DNA of 64,000 nt from Trichoplusia ni. Its lineage: Eukaryota > Arthropoda > Insecta > Lepidoptera > Noctuidae. The notes under the pieces were generated by a model. It saw nothing but the letters and a program-made list of their open reading frames with translations. It was not told the DNA's origin and searched no databases. The stretch covers positions 2,356,001-2,420,000 of the forward strand of contig NC_039494.1 of the NCBI RefSeq assembly GCF_003590095.1, written 5' to 3'. Position numbers and translations under genes: made by a program. The stretch's first letter is position 1; every line of letters begins with the position of its first letter. This document shows positions 12,901 through 23,100 of this stretch, piece after piece.

Positions 12901-15900
12901 AACAGTGGTCTCCATATTATCATCTTTGATGAAATCGACGCCATTTGCAAAGCGAGAGGTTCTGTTGGTGGGAACACCGGTGTCCATGATACCGTAGTCA
13001 ACCAGCTGCTGTCTAAGATCGATGGTAAGTAATGTAATATAAATCTTGCGAACACATCATGCGAACATTATTAAAACGGAAGTTACTTTTCTCCTACTTC
13101 AAGTATTTCATTTCAGGGTAGCACATTTTCTAATCCCTTCACACTACACAGTATATTATATTTGTATTCCCTAGGTGTGGACCAATTGAACAACATCCTT
13201 GTGATCGGTATGACGAATCGTCGTGATATGATTGACGAGGCTCTCATGCGACCCGGTCGTCTCGAAGTCCAGATGGAAATCGGTCTGCCCGACGAGACCG
13301 GCCGAGTGCAGATCTTGAATATTCACACCAAGCGGATGAAAGAGTACAAGAAGATTGCTGATGATGTTGACAGCAAGGTTCGTAAAGAATTATGCAAAGG
13401 TGGTACAAAACCTTGAAGGTGTCACAATCAGGGGTAGATTTGATATTATATGTTGAGTGCTTCAGGCCTACGAAAGCTTTCCAACCCTAGTTTTCTGTAA
13501 AGCATAACAAATAAGTAAAAAATATAAAAATAAAAATCACACACACGCGACACAAATATTTTGACATAATTTACGTAGACGACAAATCCAAAAAAGCAAC
13601 TAAATTTTGTTTTGCAAAGTATTGTTTGTCTGTATTATTTTGTTTTGTATGTAGGAACTGGCAGCCCTCACCAAGAACTTCTCCGGTGCAGAACTGGAAG
13701 GTTTAGTGCGAGCTGCTCAGTCAACCGCCATGAACCGTTTGATCAAAGCTTCAAGCAAAGTTGAGGTCGACCCCGAAGCCATGGAGAAGCTCATGGTTGA
13801 GAGGATGGACTTCTTGCATGCGTTGGAGAATGATATCAAGCCGGCTTTCGGTACGGCAGCTGAAGCTTTAGAGCATTTCTTGAGCCGTGGTATCGTGAAC
13901 TGGGGCAGCCCTGTGTCGTCGCTGCTTGAAGATGGACAGTTGTATATCCAGCAGGCACGCGCTACTGAGGCTAGCGGTAAGAACATATACGATCTTTATT
14001 GTTAACACAGTTATTTAATTTTGTCTTTAAAAATGTATATTTATCCAAAACCTTACTCCCAAAATTATTTAATTTATTTATCAAATTTATTTTCAAATTC
14101 AGTTTTTTTTTAATGGTTAAATGGTATGCGGTGTAAAGACGAGGGTCACATTACATTGGTCTTCTAAGAAGGTCTATTGTTACACAATGTGATATAAATT
14201 GCCTTGTGTTATGTGGTCTTTCAGTCCACATAGCAGTAACTAACGGCTGGAACTTCTTGGTCTTTTTATACAGGTTTAGTATCAGTGCTGTTGGAAGGAC
14301 CACCAAACAGTGGCAAGACGGCTCTGGCTGCGGAACTTGCGAAGCTCTCAGACTTCCCATTCGTGAAGGTTTGCTCTCCAGAAGACATGGTCGGCTTCAC
14401 CGAGTCGTCCAAATGTCTGCAGATCAGAAAGGTTAGTTAATTGGATTGTTTTAGATTGCTGATTTGCTCTCTTCTCATTATGTACCACAATTGTACGTAA
14501 AAGTTTAAATAAATAAACGTAGGAAAAAAATATTGTTATTTTTTTCGTATATTAACATCACCTTTAAAAAAAGCAATAGACTAAATAGCAGAATTTTCGT
14601 CTGTTACGGAGGTTACCAATAAACACACAAACAAACAATCACGTAGTTTCGCAATACAATATAAGTGTGATTGTTGCAGTACTTCGATGACGCCTACCGT
14701 TCAAGCCTGTCTTGCATCCTGGTGGACAACATTGAACGTCTTCTAGACTACGGTCCCATCGGACCTCGGTATTCTAACCTCACGCTGCAAGCTCTGCTCG
14801 TGTTACTGAAGAAACAGCCGCCAAAGGGACGGAAACTACTCATCCTTTGCACTAGCAGCCGAAGGTAAGAACTAATAAGTCATAACTATATAATACAGCA
14901 TGTGTCAGCAACAAAAAACATTAAAATGATGAATAATATTCTAAAGAATGCACATAGGAATGGGAACATTTATATTTTTAACCAAAATCAGTCGAGCAAG
15001 TTCATTTACTTTCGTAGCCAACCGTTTACCGTAAAATGGTTTTCTCTTCTTTAATTGATATTTTTTTATGGTTGTTTACAATCTTATGTATAAAATCTTA
15101 GTCTCTAAATCTTGTTAACCAAGCCAAAAAGTTTAGTGTCAACGTATGCTACACGAAGTGCCACTTTTAGATCACCGCATCTTCTTTATATAAAGATAGG
15201 AAATCGATAATTCAAGCACTTTTGTCTCGCGTCGCGGTGAAGTATCAAGCACTGTGGCAAGTTGCCAATTTTTTATAGGCACATCTATGAAAAAACTCTC
15301 TCGTTTTTTTTTATCGTTGATCTCTATCAGAATTCATAATAATATTGTTTTAGAAGTAAAATCATACGACTGACTAATAAAAACTACTGAGCATGACTTG
15401 ATGAAAATTTTATGGGACCAAATGACAGTTATTTCGCGGACAAATTGAGAAGCTTTTCCTTTTGGTTGCGGCTGAAAATCAATTATGTGTGTAGTACTTT
15501 AGACTGATATGTATTTTTTTCTTTGAACTTACTTGTTAATATTAATTTCAAGCCAAGCTGTTTTTCTCGACCATTAAAAATATTTAAAGAAGATAAATTC
15601 CCGTCATATAAGACCTCACTAACTAAATCCTCTTTCCACCAGACAAGTGCTGGAAGACATGGAGATGCTGTCCGCGTTTACGGGCGTCCTGCACGTGCCC
15701 AACCTGTCGCAGCCGGAGCACGTGATGGCCGTGCTGGAGAAGAGCGATGCCTTCACTAAGCGGGACCTGCAGAAGATACAGCACGATATCAGGGGTGCTA
15801 GGTATGTTGGGTTCTTTTTTAAACTACTGGCTTTGGTTTGTTGGTTATGACAGCAATAAGGTTAGTTCTTTTTTAGAGTTCAAGCTGTCTCATACTCAGT

Positions 15901-16208
15901 TGTATAAGGACAGATAGTCATTTTTATGTACGGATCATGATTGGATTATAAATTATGTTTGTTTCTTCTGTATTATGAACTATTTTGTTTCCTTTATATT
16001 TATTTAATTTAATAATATCTAAGTCGAATGATGTTTGCAAACTGTTCCATAACTAACTTACTATACTCGCAGGATCTTCATTGGCATCAAGAAACTGCTA
16101 GCTCTAATCGACATGGTGAAACAGACTGACGAAGAGTCCCGAGTCTTCAAATTCCTAACGAAAATGCAGGAAGAGGGTGGCCTAGATCTAGGCACTAATG
16201 TACAATAA
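9917..16208 (+). CDS. Nsf: Vesicle-fusing ATPase NSF (AAA+), 15 coding exons
   Basis: Exons: 9917-9928, 10428-10516, 10718-10847, 11061-11146, 11468-11613, 11996-12134, 12286-12428, 12609-12808, 12892-13024, 13175-13377, 13655-13976, 14274-14431, 14680-14864, 15643-15801, 16073-16208. Frame is kept throughout; 2241 nt, 746 aa, the normal NSF length. The first exon encodes only MSSM. Residues 1 to about 200 are the SNAP-binding N domain. D1 has Walker A GPPGTGKT (260-267) and Walker B IIIFDEID (324-331), followed by the MTNRRDMIDEALMRPGR segment with the arginine-finger region. D2 has Walker A GPPNSGKT (543-550) and ILVDNIERL in place of a classic Walker B, consistent with its role in ATP binding and hexamerisation. 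NSF, with alpha-SNAP, disassembles SNARE complexes after membrane fusion; the Drosophila gene is comatose. Confidence 0.97.
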
Positions 16209-16310
16209 GAATCATTGCAACCTTAGGGATTACATGCGCATACCACACTTTCGCCCTCACCCGATCACACAAATGCACATATCTGCACATCAAAAACCCA
16301 TAATGTTAAA

Positions 16311-17192
16311 GTGACAGAGAGCTCGCCTTGCGCCTCTGATCTCCGGAGCTACGAAATCGATTACGACGAAGTGAGCGAGTGCACTGAGTCGTTACTCGAT
16401 ACTAGTCATAACAAAATAGGTATGACCGCTAAAGGCAACGAAATATCATTCGCTAAAATGCCCCTAATGAGGATACGGAGTGTTGAAATCGTTTTCGAAG
16501 ATGAAATGTCCACGTGTACGGACACCGGCATTTTGGATAGGAGCATAGAGTTGATAGTGTCTGACAGCAGCGATGATTCCACCAAGTGCGTCGATGATTT
16601 GGAACATTTACACATCGATAAAGACGCAAACTATGACTCCGTCACGCTTAACGCGGACGGTGACCTATCAGATGACAGCTCTGATTCCCTCGCTAAAGAC
16701 ATTGTCGAAGACTTCCCTAAAATGATTACTCCCCAAATTATTTGCTCAGACTTTGACATAGCTTCACACGTAATATGTGAAAGCACGTTAGCAATTGATG
16801 TAACTTTATCACCGAATGTATCCGAGATAGGTGATTCTGGTCGCTTCACCGAAGAAGCTTGCTCATCTCATTTCGAATCTGTTCCCATCGAAGACGCTTT
16901 ACTTTCTAACTCATTTGACGCAATTAATGTCGATAAAACTCCAACGTTGATGAGCTCATTCGAATTGTCTGATGCCTGCAGCGTCGCAGCCGAGAGTACG
17001 GCTCGGTTGTATGAGTATATAGACAGTAACAGTGACAGTTCGGACGACTCTGATAATACCGCTACCTGTGACGCAGACACTCCGCTCCAGCATTTAACGA
17101 GCATCGGTAACATCGTATCCCCTGACGACAACTCTCTTGGTGACAGCTACGATCTCCAGTACGACTCTTTCATAGACATGGGCAAATTTTAA
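16311..17192 (+). CDS. Unrecognised acidic Ser/Asp-rich open frame just after NSF
   Basis: An uninterrupted frame of 293 codons ends at TAA 17190-17192. It is in the same frame as NSF but separated from it by TAA (16206) and TAG (16224). The first ATG is at 16422 and would give 257 aa; the frame already looks protein-like before it (SYEIDYDEVSECTESLLD), suggesting an upstream spliced exon or a lost start. The product is rich in Ser and Asp with three SD clusters (SDSSDDS, LSDDSSDS, SDSSDDSD) of the kind that CK2 phosphorylates, and a tail DLQYDSFIDMGKF. There is no signal peptide, membrane segment or domain I know. It could be a second cistron of the NSF mRNA, a 3' exon of an alternative transcript, a separate gene or a decaying gene. 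Its base composition is richer in GC than the flanks. Confidence 0.45.
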   Translation: MTESSPCASDLRSYEIDYDEVSECTESLLDTSHNKIGMTAKGNEISFAKMPLMRIRSVEIVFEDEMSTCTDTGILDRSIELIVSDSSDDSTKCVDDLEHLHIDKDANYDSVTLNADGDLSDDSSDSLAKDIVEDFPKMITPQIICSDFDIASHVICESTLAIDVTLSPNVSEIGDSGRFTEEACSSHFESVPIEDALLSNSFDAINVDKTPTLMSSFELSDACSVAAESTARLYEYIDSNSDSSDDSDNTATCDADTPLQHLTSIGNIVSPDDNSLGDSYDLQYDSFIDMGKF

Positions 17193-18840
17193 TACTCGAT
17201 TACCTATACTTAAAACATGTTTAAACTATTGCATTAACTAATTGTGCTTCTCTGTGGATGTTTTACTCTTTAAAGTTATATGAATTTTATCAAGTGTAAT
17301 ACTGATTGCCGTTTTTGACGTTGTTAATTAGTTTTGGATGTTTTTTTTTAATTACATAATGTTCGAATAAACACATTCCAATTGAATTTAAAGAAGGATT
17401 TGATTAAAGTAGGTCCTGTTTTGTATACACCAGGTGGTTAACTTTTAGTGAGCTATTCTGACACCTAATATACCTTCTTTACACAGCTTGTGCACAGAGG
17501 GGCTCGGTGGTATGCGGCTCTCGTAACCATGTCATGTCTCTATATGTACTTGTAATAGTTAACTACTCAGTAGTATTGTTGTAAATAATGTAATGTTTCC
17601 ATAGGGCGTGCAATTTAGTATTTATACAGTTATACGTGAACAATGACATGGTTACAGATATCCCTGGGTTGTAAGTCTAGGCAATAGCTCAATTATCTAC
17701 AATGTATTATATTATTTTTAAAGAGTGATTTTTTATTTATTTCAATTTGTTATTGAAATTAAATACAGCTTGACGCTGTCTATTATGTTAATACTTAATA
17801 GAGATATTTTGATCAATGTGTAATATTATTAGCTGTAAGGGAATGATATTGATTATGTCAATAAAATGTGTAGTATTACGAACACTTGAGAAATATTGTT
17901 GTTATATTCAGTAGCACTCGAAGCTTTGACTTGAGGCATTAGTACAATTAAAGTTATAAGTACTTACCTGCACTTGTAGTAAATTTTACAGTCAATTAAG
18001 ACACTACGAATATATCAGACTAATCAGATTGTTACAAGATACTTGAGAAATATAAGCAATTCTACATGAATGTTATGTAGATGATTATAACAAATATATG
18101 TAGTGCATAAAATAAATGTTGCAGTATCGTTTATAAATTATAACTATCTCATATTGAACTAACCATAGCTATAACATTGTTGCTATACATTAGTAGTTAT
18201 TTATTGTTACATTCTACAGGTTAGATTGAATTGTTACATCTTTGTGTAGGATACAACATTCCACTCATACATTTAAAACTGTTTCTGTGTAGAAATGTGG
18301 TATATAATATACATAATCTCAATTATATGAAGTAAGTTTTGTGGAAATTTTCTTATTAAGATTATATCAAGCTTTTAGATCACTGATTAGCATTAGGGCT
18401 TCTAATTATACTAACTGTGGTCAAATTTCTTCTATGTCTAATAAAATATATAAATTATGTGGAATTATTATCAATGATATGACATAGCTTCTGAAAATAA
18501 TGAACCAACTCACAATTACTTGCAAAATTATTGTTATCTTATCATAAAGATGCTTGATGATCTAAGTGAATGTTTTGAATCCAAGTATTGATTAAGAATA
18601 CTATAAATTGTTTATGTGTGATACTAGAAAAAAAATGTTAATTCTTTCTTTTTGAGTCTGTTAAAACTATATGAAAAATGGTTAAAGATCTATTTTCATA
18701 GTAAATGACAACTATAGTGAAAATACAATAGTGGTTAATATGATTGATTGCTTTTTAAGTATATAGAACATTGCTTACAGTGGCTGTGTCATATATCATG
18801 TAAGCTTTATTGTTGATGAAAATAAAGTAAATGACAACTT
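17193..18840 (+). other. 3' UTR region with several poly(A) signals
   Basis: AT-rich stretch without coding frames. AATAAA occurs at 17366-17371, 17860-17865 and 18821-18826, so transcripts from the NSF locus may end at several points. The last signal lies about 260 nt from the convergent ELOF1 stop codon. No repeat element was recognised. Confidence 0.45.
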
Positions 18841-19044
18841 AAATCTTCAGAATTTATTTCAATACCCTTTGTGTTACATTAAATCCACATTCTCATCATA
18901 AGGTAGAATCACAATACAAGGTAGTAGTATACATATCTTTAAGACACAAATCACAATTAAGGGATAATCCCACATAAATTAACAACTTAATCTTGAAAAT
19001 GCATCTACAGTAGACTAAGACGTAGCAGTTGAGATTAATATATA

Positions 19045-19050
19045 TTTATT
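19045..19050 (-). promoter_or_regulatory. Poly(A) signal of ELOF1
   Basis: AATAAA on the minus strand about 32 nt downstream of the ELOF1 stop. Confidence 0.55.
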
Positions 19051-19081
19051 AAAACTTAAAGTTACTAATGGCCATATTATA

Positions 19082-19401
19082 CTAATTGGCACTTTCACAA
19101 GCATCAACCCAGTCATTGTATACGTCGATCGGCTCGGATAACACGTTTGTTGTGGTCTGGAAGTCTTCTAAACAAACCCTACACTGTATCCGAGCCGTAT
19201 TTCGTGCTCGATCCCTGAAAAATTAACACGTTACAGTTTTTTTTACGAAAAGCAAAATACAATATGGCACCAGGCAGATACGTACATTTTTACCTCGCAT
19301 GATTTTTCATGATTACAAAATGGGCAGTTGAATTGTTGATCTAGGGGTTCGATAGCTTTTCGCTTTGGTGGCGGCTTTCGTTTTGACTTTCGGCGACCCA
19401 T
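19082..19401 (-). CDS. ELOF1: Transcription elongation factor 1 homologue (ELOF1), 2 coding exons
   Basis: Exons 19401-19286 and 19214-19082 give 82 aa, the family length. The protein starts MGRRKSKRKPPPKRK, the basic N-terminal tail, followed by a zinc-ribbon with Cys26 and Cys29 (CPFC) and Cys50 and Cys53 (CRVC), then LSEPIDVYNDWVDACE. ELOF1 binds RNA polymerase II near its DNA entry channel, promotes elongation and takes part in transcription-coupled repair. The donor is GTACGT at 19285-19280: only this choice keeps the conserved VKMDRARNT. An acceptor sits 2 nt before the ATG (coding exon begins 19403), so there is an upstream 5' UTR exon, probably ending at a GTAAGT donor next to 19519. 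Confidence 0.96.
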
Positions 19402-20154
19402 GCCTGTAAAATATTAAACAGGTGCCTGATATATTTACAGCATATGTAATAGTTTTATTATAGGCTTAAAATAGAAATTCGCTTTATTCTATAGATTCAC
19501 TTTGTTAATATTACTTACTTGTCGTCTAATGGTAGAGTTTAATTTATATTTTGTTGATAAAATAATCCAACCCAAAACATGAAAACACGTCAAATTTGAC
19601 AGAATTCACAGAATGACAACGATGACGGTCTAAACCACAGAATGATCAATAATCACGTTTTGATTTAAAAAAGAACTTATTGATATGACGTTGGCATGTT
19701 GGTGGTTTGAAAAATAAAAGATCTTACTTTTGTAAACGGTTAGTTAGTTTACTTCCGATGATACTGAAAGATTCAAGGAACTTATAAGTTCCTTGGAAAG
19801 ATTAGACTAGAAGATAAGATTCTCGTAAATCATCTCATTCACGTATAAATTGAGCTAACTTTTTAAAACTTTGTTATAATTAACTAACACGCATAAAGTA
19901 AGTGTTTAATTTTGAAGGAAATATATCAAACGTAAGTAAATAATAATAAGTATTCTAAAAAAATATTTCTTCACTACGTTTTGTTTAACTGTCAGTAACC
20001 AATCGCGTTTGGCAGTTTGGCAGCGCCGCCCATCATCGTCGCAGCCGCACGCACCTTGCTTACACCCTTTGCTAGATTGAACTTGATGTCAAACTTTGTT
20101 ACCATTTACTCTAGCATTTACTTTTCAATGTTTCCGTGAAAGATTAAAATAGAA
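19402..20154. promoter_or_regulatory. Shared upstream region of divergent ELOF1 and the DUF7042-type gene
   Basis: About 750 bp between two head-to-head start codons. It contains the probable ELOF1 5' UTR exon (from 19519 upward, minus strand) and a moderately GC-rich segment near 20010-20060 (gcagcgccgcccatcatcgt). A bidirectional promoter is likely but unproven. Confidence 0.5.
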
Positions 20155-23100
20155 ATGGCTCCCCATTCAGTTATAGTGACTGTGATATGCTTTCTATCGC
20201 TGGGCAGTAAGTTGTTTGTTTTGTTTAAATTCTAATTCATCGTTGGTTACGCCCAGTGCTTGTAACGTATTTTATTGTTTTCGTGTTTCAGTAGCTACAG
20301 TTGTTGCAGAATGTATGATACCTCTAGTGTTAAGAAATACTTGGTTTTCATTCGAAAATGGAAAACAAACAATTACAGACATCAATGCCAGTGAAATGAC
20401 TGGAAGGTAAAGTTTCATGATTGAGTCATGTTTGAATTATTACAAAAAAATATGAATTTTCACAACCAGTATTTTCATTGGATTATTACAATAAAGAACC
20501 CCTTTTATGAGGATATTCTTAAATATGACTTTCACTCAAGATTAAAATGATTCTTATTAAAAATTCTCCAGTAGGATCTATTAAATTCTTACCGACAATT
20601 CATTACATAAAAAATTAGTAGTCAGATAAGATTCTTCTAAATCATCTTAGATTTCCTTGAATAAGTTTGTTTGTGTATATGTATGACTGTGTGATGTTTG
20701 TGTTACACCATACTGACCAATAATTTGATTCTATACTAGAGAATAATAGCTAGTATACTAGTAAGAAACTAATTAGGATATTCAGCCTCTTCATTGAAAC
20801 CTTACAATACAGTTTTAAACAAGTACCTATTTTTTTTTCAGAGGCACATGTATCAACATAAAGTCTGAATACAGAGTGAACTACACTATGGTATTCTCTT
20901 ACACCAAGTGTTACTACTGTGTGAAGATGATTGTCCGAACAGTGAATGTGCTGGAGAAGATTGAGTCTCCTTGTATTAACTTGGCACCTGATGAGGAACC
21001 TACAGTGGAAAGGGTTTGTCGGGGTCTTAACCCTGATCAGGGCTTGATTACTCTGTTTTCTGAGAACTATGTGCCTGTAAGTTCCTTTTTAATTCTTTTA
21101 ATATGTTATACATATATTGTAAGTAGTAATATAGAAAAATGCATGACACAAATTGGGTTTTATTTGAATGTGCTATATAGACATAATTTGTAAGCAAAAC
21201 TGCATAAATTTTTAATGTTTCAATCTCTGATATGCAAAATATGCTTGTGTTTTGCTGAATACATATATCATTACTCTTTGTCTTATCTAATATGCCTATA
21301 TTGTCTCTCAGCCATCCTCTGTCTTTTAATAATTAAAACGCAACATTTTCTCAGGTATGTTCTCAATAAAGAAAAAATTTAACCAAAGCAACATAAACCA
21401 CCAAAAATATTCTCATTTCTTCTAGGTCAATTGTAGATCATCCCTGGAAGGTGTCTGGCAGTTTGCATATCAGAATCGTTTCCGCTTTACCGGTGAATGC
21501 AATCATCCTGATGCACAGATAAAGTCCTGTCAGACAGCTGGTACACAGTTCTTGATAACCAACCAGAAGTTTAATATTACGTATAGGAAATGTGCCGGTA
21601 TGTCTAATACTTTTGACGGTGTTGTGGAATACAGCTGTTTAGGTAAGCTGTTTTTACTATGTTATTTATTTACACTTTACTTTATTGCTCCCATATTGCT
21701 CTATTGCTCATTATTGCTCTACATATAAGTATTTTACAAATAACTAATTTGTTTAGGTACATAAAAAAGGAAGTCATATAATTAAATCATGGAACACAAC
21801 TAATTTATTTCTGTGGTATATTTGTTTTGTAATGTCTATTGTGGTTTTTGTTTGTTTTAAGTTGCGGTTTATTTTTAAACTGAGTTTTTAGGCACACAGA
21901 CCAAGAGATCAGATATCATTTTACCTGTTTACAAGTTTTCATTTAGTTTCACCTGAACCACATACAGCTGATCTGGAGCAAGAAGAATATACTACAATCC
22001 CACTGCATAAGATCTATTTAAGAAAATAATCAGGTGATTTGTAAACACAAAATACTTATAACTATATTTTGTAGGTCATTGGTTCGTAAATAAGAATCAC
22101 TTCTTTGCTGTTGCTAACACAAAGGAATCTCGAAAGGATGAGCGGTACAGATGTTTCCTGAAGAACAGAGATGATGACTTATACATAGGAGCCTCAATCA
22201 CAGCGGAATGTAATACATTGAAGACTGTTGAAAAGTCACCAGAGAGATATCACGTTACGCCGGTTAAGGTAAATGGAAATGCAATCCAAAGAGTCTTTAA
22301 TCAAATGAGGTTACCAAGTAGCTCCTTTTCAATGTTGTGACATACTATTGTCAGTACCCTGACTTGTTTTCCCCTTACCACTTTCTTGGTCTTGATGCAG
22401 TTAAGAATCGGCGTATCTATCTCCCCAGCAACATATGTAAACGTTAAAGTAAATTATTTATACTGACCTGTGAATGTAAAACTTTTGGGTAGCACCCTAT
22501 AGCTGGGCAGAGGTGTATACTAACAGTAGAGAAGGAACAAGTATTGATTACCATTTTTTTTATCTAGCCTTCTGTGTTCAATTACCTACACAAAGGCTTT
22601 CCCCAAAACCTTTGACGACTCTCGATCCTGAGTCACCTGGAACTAGCCCACGCGGTATGCGTTCTAATCAAACATGCTACTGCTTCTTAGCGCCAATCCG
22701 ACGGCGCCTACCATCCGCTGGCTCCCATTGCGTGACCTTGATATCATTGTTGGACCTTTATAGGCTGAAGTAGTAGAACCAGGATGCAGGCTGCCACAAA
22801 ACTTCTCAGGAGATTGGATCAACACGGCCAATATTGATGCTGACGTTTTTATAAATGAGACCCATATCATTGAAACATATTATCCTGATGAAGGAAGATT
22901 CAGGAAGACTATTTATGTTTGCAGGTAATACATAATTATTATTGTAATGTATTGATATTTTCTTATTTGTAACAGCTTTGAAACTTAAATTTTTCGTATT
23001 AAGATTTACATTACATTTCTTTCTATTTAAAGGGAAAGTTAGCAGATTGTGTTTTTCATATAATTACCAATAAATCAAAATAGTGTTATTGATCGTATTC

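Noticed and set aside
16406..17131. Minus-strand open frames opposite the acidic frame
   Set aside because: They are short, broken and mirror the codon pattern of the plus-strand frame.
19286..19293. Alternative ELOF1 donor GTAAAA at 19293
   Set aside because: Using it would drop the conserved Val-Lys-Met and break frame; the GTACGT donor eight bases further keeps VKMDRARNT.
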